This document shows positions 1 to 12,570 of a stretch of DNA of 64,000 nt, in pieces. A model generated the notes under the pieces. The model ran no database searches. It was not told the origin of the DNA and worked only from the letters and a program-made list of their open reading frames with translations. The position numbers and the translations under genes were made by a program. The DNA is from Paralichthys olivaceus (lineage: Eukaryota > Chordata > Actinopteri > Pleuronectiformes > Paralichthyidae): positions 8,535,001 to 8,599,000 of the forward strand of contig NC_091106.1 of the NCBI RefSeq assembly GCF_024713975.1. Direction: 5' to 3'. Numbering within the stretch: the first letter of the stretch is position 1; every line of letters begins with the position of its first letter.

Positions 1-265
1 AAATCAGTAGATTTAGCTTATATATGTAAGAGCAGAAACTGAAGCGACAAACGGCACACATCTTTCTATAAATTACCATTTATCAGTATTATAATGTAGC
101 AATATAAGATTTGTATTATGAGTATTAATAATGAGATTCGCCACTTCACTGTTGAGCTATTGGCAACTCTGAGTATTTTAGAAATGTCAGTAACTTTTCA
201 TGTGTGAAGAAGGAAAATGCAGAGACCATCGTCAGCTCCTGTGACATAACGTGAGCTGAATTTAC

Positions 266-362
266 CTCCACCATCCGTTTCTCTCGGATCAGACGATCTC
301 TTTGAAGCAGCTGACCCTGGGATGAGTCACACCGCTCCCCCCCGTCAGGTTCTGCACCCTCC
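266..362 (-). CDS. disc1: disc1 coding exon 5
   Basis: This is a 97-bp exon after a GGCAG acceptor, ending GGAG|GTAAAT. Phase 2 is inherited from exon 4 and phase 0 leaves it. It ends QLLQRDRLIREKRMVE, corresponding to the human ITRRDWLLQEKQQLQ segment. The first half is Gly/Asp/Glu-rich and not conserved. It is the last disc1 exon visible. Confidence 0.82.
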
Positions 363-3300
363 CTGCCGATGTGCAACAAAAATACAGTCTCTGGTGTCTC
401 CATTTTTTTTTGTATCATGACTTCTCTAAACTGTATTTAACACACCTTACATCCATATTTCACACCCCCTTTGTGAGTGAGATACAGGTATGAAGAGGAA
501 ACACATTAACACAACTTTACTGTGTGAGCTTTAGGTTGTATTTGTTCAGGATACCCTCTGGAGGGACCCCACCTGATTCCCTTCCTGTTACAGGAGCTAT
601 TTTTGAAATCCCCTCCCTGACTGCTCCGTCACAATGGGGGAACATAAATTCAGTTTACCCTCAGAAATCTTTGAAAAAACAAATTATAACAAGAGCTAGC
701 AACGTGTTGACTTCTGTACTGCAATGCCCCATGTAATCGGATTGTGATTAAATGATAGAAGTGGAAACCAGTAGCAAATAAAATCTTTCATAAAATAAGA
801 TGAAACAATTTTCATAGTATCATTCACTGTGCTGGAAATATCATCACTCGGTAGAAGATGGTGTCATATATTTTACTTATGAAAACAAATTTACAAAAGA
901 CCTTAAATCCAAATAGACATATAGTGCCCAATTAAAACTACTAATAATGCAGAATGAGTTGTTTCAGAAAGATGTATATTATAATAGTGGATTGTGATTC
1001 ATTGAATTAGTGTTTGTATTACTTTAATGTACAACTGCAATGATTAGTCGATGCATTAATTAGTCAATCCAGAGAAAATTTATTGGATTATATTTGGATT
1101 TTGATGATCATTAATTGATTCCAGCTTCTCTGATGTGACCATTTCTCTCTGTGATATCTGACAAAAAATGTAATATCTTTTGATATTGAAAGTATCCTTC
1201 TATCAATATTTGATTCTGATTTGTAGCAGAGCGCAAGTATGTGCCTCAGTAAATGTTCTTAGTTATCAAATTAAATGATAATATCACACTCCAATATCAA
1301 AATCTATCACAGTTTTAACCTCATCAATCCGATGAGAATAATATCCGAATAACAATGCTTTTTTTTTTTAATGTGACCAGTGTGAGTTGTGTGTGCACTA
1401 GAGAGGCGTCGTGGAATCACTACTGCCTGCGAGACTGACCTGTGCTGGCTGCAGTCTGCCCTCTGGAGGGCGCTGTGCACCACTTGTCTGAGCCGCTCCA
1501 GGAACAGAGCCACGCTGGTTTGTCTGGAGGGTAAACCCAGCTGCAGAGCTCCCCGCTCACTGCACAGCTCCTCCAGTTTTTTCCCAAAACGCTCGGCTGT
1601 AGATTCACACAAACACAAATCCTCCGATGAACATGCAGCATCAAGTGCAAGACAAAAAGTTCAGCACAGCAAGTCAGAGAGTTGATGTAGAAACTTCATG
1701 TAGATACTGCTGTGCAGAGAGCAAATTACCAGGCTGCATTCACTGAAATAACATGACTACACACATCATTCCTTATTCAATTACCTAATTAGCTCTCACT
1801 AGAAGGATTTACAGAGACTAAGCAGACAAGACATTGTTCATTCTCAAACCCTCATGTTATTTGACCCTGTTTTGAATGAATGACCCCTCTCTTGTGGTGT
1901 CATGGTAAAAGTAAAAGAGTAAAAGAATCTGGGGGTAAAACATCCAGATAATGATCAGAAAGAAAATCTAATCATCTGTCTCAGTCTATTTCGCAGAAAT
2001 CCGTTCTTATGTTTTTCAGGCATCCTGCTGACAGACATTTTTCAATTACCGATGGTGGGAAACAGCTGAACTTCTCTGATACAGTTCAAAATGTCAGAGA
2101 GGGGGTTTGTGATGTATACTATCAAAAGACAAACAGAGAACACCTGACAAGACACACTGACCCACATAGAATCACGCGCCAAAATAGTTCAAGGTCTTCA
2201 GGAACTCGACAGCAGATGTTCGTATTTATTCCTGTCACAAGGCTCGAGAAATGGGTCAGAATATAATCTTGTTTTGAAAATAAACTTTCCTCTGGCCAAC
2301 TAATGGAAAAAGCGGGTCAAGTCGGATTTTAAATGAATGTGGTTGCTCCTGGACATTGATGTAAAAAGAGTCCAGATTAAATTTGTTTGGTTTGAGGAGT
2401 GGCTGGGTCTCTCCTCTCGGGTTAAATCATCAAATAAGAGTGAATGATGGAACATGAATCGTTGTCCACAAAGCTCAATAAGCCTCAAGGTTTTTCTAAT
2501 ACATAAATGAATGTTTGATTTAGCTTTACCTGCTCTCTGCAACATTCATTGGTTTCTGAGGCTGAGTTTGACATGGCTGACTGACGAGTTCCACACTTTT
2601 AGATACAGACACAAAGCGAGAGAAGCGAGATCAGACTATTCAACCCTTTAGCCAATACAGATTCAGCTAATAAAGCATCACCTCTCCAAACAATGATATT
2701 ATTTGGAGGATAATGGTAATACCCCCAATGCAAAAATTTGACGAAAATAGAAAATGAAATCAAAACCTTCTGGTTAGTTATATTTCACTGGGAAGTTTCA
2801 ATATATGTCACTAAAGTCTGCAGTAAGTTTCCATGTGGTACTGGGTGTGGTTTGTGTGTCATGAATCAGTGAACAACGACCCATTTCTTCTGTGCTAATC
2901 AATCCATGGTCTTCTGCCCTCACATGCTTTTATCACATATTTCAACATAATCCAACTCTAAATCAGTTAGCGAGATATCCAATAAAAGCAAATTACTTCT
3001 TCCACCATCTTAAACACAAAGGTCAAATCGTGACTGAATCAAAGACTCAAATCATGAGTGAAACCTCAGGATAATTGAGGGTTAGAATCCCATGGAAATA
3101 ATGTGAGGCTGCTACAGCTTTTATATCAACTTTGCAACTCTCAGTTCATCCTCCTGTTGAAACATGTAAGATAACATATATAATGCATGTTCTTGATTCA
3201 GAATGAAATAAAAGCAATGAATGTGTAAAAATTATTCAAAAAATTAAGGAAAGGAAAACATGGGAGACATTGGTGCTGTTCAATTAATCCACAGCTACAG

Positions 3301-6300
3301 CATCTCATCATATGAAATGACCTACTTATTAAACCAGAGGCTCAGCTCAAAGTCTTAGTTCACCTGCGTCATAGTCATCATCCAAAATAGCCTTCTGCTG
3401 GAGTCTCTGCAGCTTCAACATCATGGATTCAATCTGACAGGGAGACACAACGGACAGAAGACAGAACACATTACCCAACAGTCCAAAGTGCGATGCTCTT
3501 TAAACAGTGGCCACAGGCTAAAAAAAACTAAAAACATGTTTGGGTGCAAAACCCGTCATGTCAGAGTGACACCAAGGTCAGCAAGTTATGGACAGCGTAT
3601 GCATTTTTAAAACCACCATCAGAACTAAACATTACTTTGTTCAACTTTTGTCTGTCACATACAATTTCAAAGACTTTGCTTGTTTAGTTTAGTGTGTTAA
3701 CTCTTGTGCATTCTCAGAGATGTCCCAAATGAAAAAAGATTACAGACAAAACATTTCTGCAACATAAATGATGTGGTAATACATTATAATACAGCCTATG
3801 AAGTGTTAATTCAATTAAATAATTTCAAAACTCAGGCACTGATGAAATTCTATAATGAATAATACCTTTAATAAAAAAACTTAATTTCATAGATAGTGGG
3901 TAAGAATGGTCCCATAGACTGTATAAATAGATGGATGACACAAAATCATCTGGATTGCCCCCTGGTGGATGACTGCAGTATAGCTAACCGCTTCCTCCAT
4001 GTTAGTGGATAGGACATGGACCAAACATAAAAAAGGACACATGAAATTGTTTTTTCTCAATGATGGTGTCTGTCATTTAAGGTCATTCTTATCACATGAT
4101 GTATGTCCAAGTGATAATCTTTCTGATAAGTTTGATTTTAATATGTTATTTGTTGTAAGAATGAGGTGAAAGGTCATGATTGATATCAGAGACCCACCTT
4201 GGTGTGTGTGCGGTTGTTTTGGAGGCAGTCTTGCAGCACCACCTCGTACTTCTTCACCAGGTTGTCCCAGCCTTGGTCGGAGGCGGGCGTGGCGCTCTCA
4301 TAGCCTGAGGTGACAGAGGAGGCGGACGCCGTGTCCGAGTCCACAGACAGCGAGGAGGTTAGCTCTATGTCCAGAGATCGGCAGTCGCAGTCATGCAGGT
4401 CGGACAAGGCCTCCCTGCCATCCCACATACATTCCCGCCAAAACCTCCCTTCTGACGACAGCTCCTCTCCCTCGGCCTGGCTGCAGAGAGTGCAGGAGGG
4501 TGGCGATTGGCCAGTAGTGGAGTGCTTGGAGACATCAGCAGGGAAGCTCTCTGGTTTCGTTTGAGGTGAACTAGGTGCTTTAGTTGACTGATTGAGTGGT
4601 TGTCGTTCCCGGGCTGGTTGAGCAGTGGTTGTGTCCATTCTCTGGCTTGAGTCGAGCGATTGTCGGATGAAACTGAAGCTTGAGTTAAAGGAGTCCGAGG
4701 ACTGTAGTGCGGAGGTTGATTTTAACCAGAGATCCCTCTGCGGCAGTGGGGACGGACCCTGATGGCTGGATGTACCGTTGATGGCAGTGCAGTCCTCATG
4801 AGGCAGAGGATGGGTAACAGAGCAGATAACGCTCTTACTCTTCCTGGAGCTACATGTGAGTTTATCAGGCTGCTGCTGATTTATTAAGGACACTTGGACA
4901 GCAGGTGTTAGACTCATCCTCTGTGTGCTGGTGGCTTCAGTGAGGTCAGGGTGACGCCCAGATTTTCCGTTCCTCAAGCAAGTGGTCCTCCCTTCCTCCT
5001 TCTCCTCCTCCTGACCATGAGGCATGTGCTGTAGTCTGGACTGCTCTCCTCTCATGTACCCCGGTCTTCTGTGGAGCCTCTTACGGCCGGAGCTGCCAGC
5101 CGCACCTGATGCTCTGCCACCTGTCAGTGCAGAGATTAACCATTAAGCTGGACGACACGGTCATGAGGAAGATAAACAGTGAGCTCATAGAACTGGCAGG
5201 ATTTAATGTGCAATCACTGCACACCAGGGACATGTGACATCAAATTGCACCAGAATTAAAAACGCCAGATGATTGACAATCTCTGTGTGATGAAAACAAA
5301 ATTCTGTGATTTCACGCAGTCCCGCCCCTCGACCCTTAAAGCCAGAATCTCCTTGCTAACTGGATGACAAACAACTTTGGCAGCTGTGTGACATTTCCCA
5401 GGGCTCTGCTCCAGCTGTTGGGAAATACCAAAGCCACTCAGTCATTTGAGTTAAGACATGCCTCTCAAAGGAAAAGAAGACAAAATGCAGACTTCTTCTA
5501 GAGGTCAACTTTCAATTTGTTTACATTTGAAAACACAACTATATTACTTTAGACTGTGGGAGACCTATTCGGGGATACAGGCCTTGTACCTGGAATCCAT
5601 CCCTATGTGCTGTGTATAAATAAAACTGTCTTGCCTTGTAGGCTTGGGATGAAAGTAAAGTTGAATGAGTTTGATCAGTAACAGAACATTAATGAAACAG
5701 AAAAAAACTGCAGTGATGAGTTATCAAGATTCAGATTCAGACCATTTTTTCAGTTGAGACTAGACTGTAGCCTTTATAAAGATGGATGACATGGCAGCTT
5801 CCTAAAAGTGAAGCCAAGTCATCTGGACTGCCCCCTGGTGGCTGGCAGCAGTATAGGTCATAATACTGGATATTTAGTGGCTGGATGATTTTTTCCAAAA
5901 GGTGGTTTCTGACATTTTAGGAAGTTATTACACTGACGTCTGATAAAGTGTATATTTTTCCGTCAGTTTGGTTTTAAGTAATTATTTGATGCTATAAGAA
6001 CAGGTTGAAACTAAATATCAAAGATGGCTTCTGACATTTTAGCTAGTTCTTGCACTGATGTATGTATAAGTGCTTATTTTTCTAGTATGTTTTGTTTTAA
6101 GTAATTATTTGATTCTATAAAACTCAATATCAAAGATGGCAGCAGCAGTTTTGGAAACATTAACCTTGGATTCATCATTTGCTTCGCAGAAACTTAAATA
6201 TTGGTAACGCAATTATGTAAAACCTACAGAGACATGGATAAGTGATCGAGCAAGAAGCAGGATGATAAAGGATCTGTTTGTGCTCAGAGCTGGACACCTG

Positions 6301-7307
6301 CTGCAGCTCCACATGATGAACACATATAACGTGCAGGATTCAGAAAAGGAGACAGGCTGAGATGTGGGGAATCAACAGCCTCTTTGTGCACAGCTGCGCT
6401 GCGCCCTCTTCCACTGGCTCTCCATTTTCTCTTCCTACTCACACACACACTAAGGACACACGGCCACACACATTTGTGCAGAAAACAGTGGGATCAGTCT
6501 TATTACTGTCATTGTACAACCCTGTTATACATTTTCAAAAAGCAAACAACACAACCATTATTTCAATAACAAACATTCAGACTATCTCTACAAATCCTTT
6601 ATTTGTGTGATTTCAGTTTTTCTATCTTCTAGTTCTATAGCATAGATTTTATAAAAGGATTATATATTGTATCAAGGATCTTTATGTAGAGTCTATAGTC
6701 TATAGTTTGATGTAAAGACAGGAACACTGGGTCTCAGACAAACCGTGACCACCACAAAGCAATGACATCCCACGCTCAACCCCCCCATGACTTCCAATGA
6801 TGTCACTCCTAAACCATCCCATGTGACCGGACAGGAAGAGGCACAAACACACAGAACTTGAAGGAGAGTGGGAATGTAATAGGCTGACAGGAAGGCAGGA
6901 TTTGAAGTGAGAGTGAAATAGGGGTATTGCCATTGTGCATAAGCTGTGCATGTATGTGTGTGTGGGGCGTGGGACAGTCTCCAATAAAAGCCTCCTGTCC
7001 ACCGGGACCACTACAATGAAGCTCAGGTTACGGCTTCATTGGTGTTACTTCGCAGACGTGGTCGCTGTTCCATAACCAATTTAAGAAACCCAACCCTCTC
7101 TGTAGGTACGAGTGCACATCGTCCACCATCTGCTGTGTCAAGATACAGTCTGTTATAACAAAGAGGCGACTCCAGAGAGTCAGAGAGCCCAGGAGCTGAG
7201 AGGACTCGATGATAGAGAGTGTCACTGTATCCTCGCTGTGCTTCGATTGCACAAAGACAGCTCCTCTCAGTGAAGGGGAAGGAAATGCCTCAGGGCCTAT
7301 TCTGTGT

Positions 7308-7392
<85 letters not shown>

Positions 7393-8747
7393 TGTGTGTG
7401 TGTGTGTTTAGGGGCCATCTACATCATGGCTGAGGAGGTATGTCATTTGCTGCTTCCTGTCTGGCTTTGTGCTAAAAAAGTTTGTCGGGAATTCCGACAG
7501 AAATATAAATAAGCGAAAGGAGACTAGAGTAGTTCAACACTGACAACCACATGATCGATTATTTACTTTTGGATATTAAAGACCCCCACTCCCCTCCCAG
7601 AGGCCTTTGGATCAACGCTGCATCTCATTGGTTGAGCAGAGGAATGTAGAGGACAACATTAAAACACAAATGTTTAAGGAACAACCTCAGCTCCCTAACA
7701 AACACACACACACACACATGCTTGTCAGCAGCCTCTGAAGAAGCACCTCTCCACTTGTGACTGACCACAGTGACAGAGGAAGTGGAAGTGAAAGTCAGTG
7801 ATGAGTGTGACAAGAAGTTTGTCATCCATGCATCCATCAAATTGGTGATTCACCATTGAACTTCTGTTACATTGCTTTTGATTACATTACAAAGATCATC
7901 GATACACTTTTGTTTTAGTCCTACTTTTGATCTGATCAGTTATGGGTCAGTTTTGAAAATGTACAGTATGGCATAATCACAGAGTTTGTTCTATAACTTT
8001 ATATGTGCCACAGCTCCTGACCTTTGGGGCTCAAGTTTAAACCAGAAAGAAACATGAACTTGCTCACAGTAAGTTTACTCCAGCCTGTCTCAGTGTGTGG
8101 TGCTCACAGGCATCCTGTGTGAGCTGACCTAGATCACAGACAACTACATGTGTATGTGAAAGGTGCTACTTAGCTGTGCACGACAGACAAAACCATGTCA
8201 GCACAACGTTTGTCTTCACATTTCCAGTGCTGTCATCTATTTTCAGAGTTGTTCTGGTATTTTACAAGTATTTGTATCAAGTATTTGGCCACTTGAAATT
8301 CCTCACTTATCATCACTTATCCAGGAGATTGAGTGTTGAAGCCTCTGAACTCTGAAGCCTGAATGACACTTGATTTTTGCTGTGACATGAAGCATCACAG
8401 TGCAACGTCCATGCTGATCTGTAGGTCTAGTTTTGGATGAGATGGACCAGTCAGCTACTGTTTACACAATGAATACAATATGTACATCTACTCTATTCCC
8501 ATTTCTGCATGGGTACTTTCCATTATGTTCATTTAAATCTCATATTTGAATATTAACTTAAAGTGAGAATCCAGAGCTCTCGTCCCTCCTGCATCAGATC
8601 ACAGATCAGTGTTTGGTGACTATGGAGTAAACAGAAGTGTTTGGTTTGGAGGGGGAGAAAAAACGCCCGTTGTTTACCTTCTGTGACTTCGCAGTGGTGA
8701 AGCAGAGAGTTGTTGTGACAGTTCAGCCCCATCAGTCCAGCGAACAT
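266..8747 (-). CDS. disc1: disc1 (disrupted in schizophrenia 1 homologue), 5' part of gene, five coding exons, partial
   Basis: DISC1 is a largely disordered and coiled-coil scaffold protein of centrosome, cytoskeleton and mitochondria; that role is family knowledge. Coding exons read on the minus strand are 8678-8747, 4198-5120, 3364-3433, 1440-1596 and 266-362, all with GT-AG borders and phases that join. Recognition rests on short conserved islands: RKRLHRRPGYMR (about residues 36-47), SSFSFIRQSL (about 170-179), a closing WDNLVKKYEVVLQDCL (about 308-323), then KLQRLQQKAILDDDYDAAE and GLPSRQT in the following exons. Each aligns with the same-order motif in human DISC1. The rest of exon 2 is Ser/Thr/Pro-rich and unalignable by eye, as expected for a fast-evolving protein. 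Exon 1 encodes 23 codons plus one base, like the human first exon. The remaining coiled-coil exons lie left of base 1. It sits downstream of tsnax on the same strand, as in mammals. Confidence 0.93.
363..1439 (-). other. disc1 intron 4
   Basis: AT-rich intron sequence between coding exons 4 and 5. I see no exon-like open frame, RNA gene or recognisable mobile element in it. Confidence 0.8.
1440..1596 (-). CDS. disc1: disc1 coding exon 4
   Basis: This is a 157-bp exon after a CTACAG acceptor, ending CACAG|GTCAGT. It encodes AERFGKKLEELCSE, GLPSRQTSVALFLERL and ALQRADCSQH. Human DISC1 has AETLQQRLEDL...LPSRQPALSSFLGHL at this place. Confidence 0.92.
1597..3363 (-). other. disc1 intron 3
   Basis: Single-copy-looking AT-rich intron. 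The short open frames present have no splice context or recognisable product. Confidence 0.8.
3364..3433 (-). CDS. disc1: disc1 coding exon 3
   Basis: This is a 70-bp exon after a CTGTCAG acceptor, ending GCAG|GTGAAC. It encodes IESMMLKLQRLQQKAI then LDDDYDA. That matches the start of the DISC1 coiled-coil region (human LRLKLQKLQ...NDDYDKAE). Confidence 0.93.
3908..4160 (+). mobile_element. Interspersed repeat family A, copy 1 (left-end fragment)
   Basis: It begins CCATAGACTGTATAAATAGATGG and shares the body ATCTGGATTGCCCCCTGGTGG...CAGTATAG...CTCCATGTTAGTGGAT with copies at 5755, 15157 and 34891. It lacks a right inverted end. It lies in disc1 intron 2, immediately beside exon 2. Confidence 0.7.
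4198..5120 (-). CDS. disc1: disc1 coding exon 2 (large exon)
   Basis: This 923-bp exon opens after a CTGACAG acceptor and ends at AAG|GTGGGT. It encodes residues 24-331, including RRPGYMR, the Ser/Phe motif SSFSFIRQSL and the WDNLVKKYE segment. A very large second exon is also a feature of mammalian DISC1. Confidence 0.93.
5755..6150 (+). mobile_element. Interspersed repeat family A, copy 2 with internal tandem duplication
   Basis: The left part (GACTGTAGCCTTTATAAAGATGG, then CTGGACTGCCCCCTGGTGGC) matches the other family A copies. Downstream, a segment containing TTCTGACATTTTAG...TTTAAGTAATTATTTGAT occurs twice, at about 5898-6000 and 6022-6120. This suggests an internal duplication after insertion. 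Confidence 0.65.
7303..7407 (+). repeat. (TG)n microsatellite in disc1 intron 1
   Basis: About 105 bp of nearly pure TG dinucleotide, with two TC interruptions near the ends. Open frames across it are artefacts of the repeat. Confidence 0.98.
8678..8747 (-). CDS. disc1: disc1 coding exon 1 (start codon)
   Basis: The ATG is at 8747-8745 and the product begins MFAGLMGLNCHNNSLLHHC. The donor is AG|GTAAAC after phase 1. It joins exon 2 to give GGRASGAAG ahead of the conserved RRPGYMR motif. The start was chosen for phase match, exon size and the GC-rich, CpG-containing upstream sequence. Confidence 0.8.
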
Positions 8748-9400
8748 CTTCCCATCGGAAAAAAAAGCTGATTGTAGCCAGAAGTCGGTGTCAGATCCCG
8801 GTTTTACGCGGAGTTACAGCGACCATGTTTTAGCAGAAGTGGATCCAGGCTGCGGCTCTTGAGCTCATTTCCGCTGTGGAAAAGTGGTGAAAAGTGAATC
8901 CAGATTGTTATTTGTCTCTTGCGCTATAGAACAACGCGTAAAACCGGCTTTTTTACGCGCGGCCCTTTGTCCACAATATGTCCAGATGAAGAAACTGTAG
9001 AATTTAGTTTCAGACTCTTCTCATCTGTGGTAAACCGGCGGCTTCAGTTGAACAGGCGGTCTGGGGGGAAAAGATGGTTGTCATGTCATTTCTCTTGTTT
9101 CAAAAACGTGGAGGAAAACATCCGTAAATTGAGCGTAAAGTTGGAGCCAAAAAAATCCGTGCCTCATCGGTGAGTTGACCGGTCGATCAGTAATCCGTTA
9201 CTCGCTGCGCCCCTGCGCCGTGCGTCGTCGTGTTGGAGCAACGTGAGGAGGTTCCTACGTGTTCAGGAATTTGACTCCAGACTCCTTCAGTCCGCCTCAT
9301 GACCGCAGCGGACACATCACTGAGCACTGCTGCTGCTCGTCTTTGCGCACGGGTTATCTCAGGGCCATCGTGACTTCTGGAGGAAGACTTCACGGTTATA
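8748..9400 (-). promoter_or_regulatory. Probable disc1 promoter / 5' UTR region
   Basis: The sequence upstream of the disc1 ATG is locally GC-rich with many CpGs (for example TTTTACGCGCGGCCC and CTGCGCCCCTGCGCCGTGCG), unlike the AT-rich flanks. I infer a CpG-rich promoter; no TATA box or exact start site can be fixed. Confidence 0.5.
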
Positions 9401-9689
9401 ATTAACTGTAAAAAAGAATTCCTACTATTGTTATAGTTGTAGTTCTAGTGCTGTTTCAAACTTGTTATCCATTATTTAACCAGAAAAGTTCCATTGAGAT
9501 ACTTCATCACCTCTGTCATGGTGCAATGACATGAAGTTGTTTCAAATATAAGTACAAGCAGGGACATAACACACATACTAATACACAGTTAACACATAAA
9601 AACAGACTCAGGAGTCAATGGCAACCATAATTCATGGAAAATTAGAGGCAATGACATCCCCAGACGACAACAGATTTTTTTAAACATGC

Positions 9690-9713
9690 TATATATATAT
9701 ATATATATATATA
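9690..9713 (+). repeat. (AT)n microsatellite
   Basis: A run of twelve AT units. Confidence 0.9.
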
Positions 9714-11511
9714 TGTAAAAAATAATACATAAAAAATGACAAATAATGATATACAGTGCAGAGGAGGCAGGAGACCCATGTGGGCCTTTATTGAAGCCTC
9801 TACGAAATTAGACAATACAAAGTTGACATAGAAAATAACAACTACCTGAAAATATCGTGTTACAATTAAAACAAAAAGGACACTAATATCAATACAAAAG
9901 CAAAAGGTGTGTGTATGTGATGTGGACAGATGTGTGCAGATCTACACTTGTTTGAATGAAATCACCCCCCCACCCACCGGATCTCCCTGAGCTCACTTGC
10001 ACCCCTGTGTGGATATACTGGTGTGTGTGTGGATATGATCATCCATACAGTATGTACATGTAAGTTTAATTTTGTCAACAAGCTAGAATAAAAAAAAATC
10101 ATTCAACACACTAACACAAGATACACAAGTCTCACTCTGACACACAGAAGTGTATTATACATGTGGTTCAAATAATTGTTTGTGTGCAAGAATCTCTGTT
10201 ATTTTGCATGTTTAGCTCCCTCCAACACATCCTTGTGTAAGTACAAGAGTGTTCCTTTGTTTATTCAGCGAGGGAAATGCATGAGAAGAGACCTCACATA
10301 GAGCCGAGTCTTTTCATCCACCTTCCAAATGCTCCATTCATTCAGCTTGGCCGGCCTGCAGACTGATGGACAAGCCTCGCTGATGAAAAGCTCAGCTCAG
10401 AGTGCAGAGCCCTCACTCACTCACTCTGTGGAGGATAAAAGAGGGAGCTGCGTGGCAGAAGGGATGAAATCCAGTCCCTCGCACGCATGAGTGCAGAGTG
10501 AGATCACCTGCCCTGTATTAAAGATTAGAGGCTCTTAATGTCCTCTGGCAAACAAATCAGTTAACTGTCCGTCACTGGACAACCACCCAGGGCCCCAGCA
10601 TGTTTCCTCGTGTCTCATAACTAACAAATGGAGGCTTCCAGGATATTTGTAGTCTGTGAAGAAAACACAACTCGTGTGTCAATTTCACTTACTTTTATTG
10701 TACTTTTAGTTCTCCAGCCCAGAGGCTTTTCAACGTGTGAGGCAGGCCTCTGCAGGGGAGACTCCAAACAGGGGAGGCTCTGGGAATAGAAGTGAAAAAC
10801 GTCCTACATTTCTTATGACATCAGTGAATAAATTAGGATTTCATAGGATAGCCAAAGTGTGTCAGAGAGATTGTTCAGAGGAGTGCTTTTGGGAAATGTT
10901 GAAACTTTTAGAAATGAATAAATACCTTTGGACAGATCTGTTATATGTAGCTGGTGTAGTCTGAAGTTATGTAAACTAACAATATTAGGCCATCTTTGCT
11001 CAACTGTGAGTGTCAATGAGATAAAATAACATAATTATCATCACATATCTATAGGAATCTATGAATTGAGCAAAACGTGGTAACTTGTTCCAAGCTACAA
11101 CAGAGGGGATGCCCACCTACACACTTCATCTGATCCGTGCAGTTTTCTTCCTCTGCACATTTATTGTTCTACCATGTTTGTACTCAGCATTAAATAGGTC
11201 CACAGGGCTGTATAATAAAGTGTGTTCTCTGCTTTCCCCAGAAGATGTCAGACTTCACATAGATTTAGTTGTTGTTTTGATCTCACTCTACAGGGATCTT
11301 TCAACAGCCACATCCTCATGATGCTGCTCTCTATGTCTAATATTCACACCTCAGCCCTGATTTAATCAGACATTTAACTCACATGTAAAAACACTGGCTG
11401 CTCTCTCTTCTTCGTTTGTTTTATAAAAAAAATATTTTGATGACATGTTTGTAATATTTCCTCCATGGGAATCCATAGAGGATTATTTTTGTACAGCCTA
11501 AATGTGTTTTT

Positions 11512-11533
11512 ATACATATATATATATATATAT
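11512..11533 (+). repeat. (AT)n microsatellite
   Basis: A short AT run of about 22 bp. Confidence 0.85.
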
Positions 11534-12357
11534 CATAGAATCACCTCAACATGGTCATTGATTGAATTGCGTAATTCATTTTCACATTAAACAAACTGTT
11601 TTTCTTACAGTCATGGATTATAACACTAATGTCAAAACTCGTGTATTGTTTCATTAGATTAAGATCATACAATCATTTCCATCAAGAAACCAGTCGACTG
11701 TCCAGTACAGTACTACTATTTGCCACCAGGTGGCAGATTGAACATAACATTGATATCTAGTCTATGGAGGGAAAACCATGCAGATAACACAAAATCCTAT
11801 TTTTGGTAAATATAAAGCTCCAGCTGGGGATAGTAACTGGAAAAGCTAAGTTGATGTTTTGCATTTCCAGGGTCATAAAGTAACAATTTGTGTGAGGATT
11901 AATCTAACAATAAAATCCTCTTAACTCAAACATGAAGAGCTACAATTATTGGTTATAGACTATTACTCATCCACAGAACTGCTTCTCTGCTGTAAACATC
12001 CATCTGGACAGTATAAAAATATGAGGGGGAGAATATCAGCTCTCTGCCAGGAATATTCGTCAGCACGCTCCAAACCTTATTTTGAATTTGCGTCATTGAC
12101 TGTTGACAGAGAGCAGAATGAGGAGGCAGCATGTTGATTATGTGTGTTTGTGCATATGCCAGCAGGCCTGTGGCAGTGAATAGGCATGCACAATGTGCAA
12201 AGGTCACATGTTCCTCTTCCACAAAGTTAGAGCAGGCGACCTGTGGTTCTACCTTAGATTATCTGTGTAACAGAGAGGAGGGCAGAGGGAGAGAAAGAAG
12301 AATAAACATTCACTTTATCAAAACAGCTTAAAGACGAGGAGATCATGGCACAGAACT

Positions 12358-12363
12358 TTTATT
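12358..12363 (-). terminator. tsnax polyadenylation signal AATAAA
   Basis: TTTATT on the plus strand gives AATAAA on the minus strand, about 360 bp beyond the tsnax stop codon. This implies a short 3' UTR. Confidence 0.6.
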
Positions 12364-12489
12364 GAGGCATAACAACTGTAGTAAACAGATCATTATCAAA
12401 GAAAAAAATCCATTGTCTATTGTAACCCTGTTTTTACTGTAATGACAAAATTAAAGTTAACAGGCATTTCTCAGAACATGTCAAACATA

Positions 12490-12570
12490 GCAATCAGTTG
12501 ATCAAGTTTTACTTGTAAAGCCCATTTACACAAACATTTGTCTCATAGGGCTTTACAAAGTGCGACATGA
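12490..12570 (+). mobile_element. Short interspersed-repeat fragment inside the tsnax 3' UTR
   Basis: The wording TTTTACTTGTAAAGCCCATTTACAC...CATAGGGCTTTACAAAG resembles a teleost repeat that is frequent in fish genomes. This is recognition from memory of the family's style and not a database match. Confidence 0.4.

Larger units (their letters stand above)
5121..8677 (-). other. disc1 intron 1
   Basis: A 3.6-kb intron. It contains family A copy 2 (5755-6150) and a long TG microsatellite (7303-7407). The remainder has no coding signature that I can support. Confidence 0.8.
9401..12357. other. Intergenic region between disc1 and tsnax
   Basis: About 3 kb with no convincing gene. It contains short AT dinucleotide runs (9690-9713, 11512-11533) and otherwise non-repetitive AT-rich sequence. 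The stretch 10260-10660 is more balanced in composition and could be regulatory, but nothing in it is diagnostic. Confidence 0.6.

Noticed and set aside
7209-7512. Open frames of 74 and 97 codons crossing the TG microsatellite
   Set aside because: They encode Cys-Val repeats produced by the dinucleotide run, and have no splice or homology support.
9187-9393. 68-codon minus-strand frame upstream of disc1
   Set aside because: It lies in CpG-rich promoter sequence, has no phase-compatible donor to the disc1 exons, and lacks recognisable motifs.
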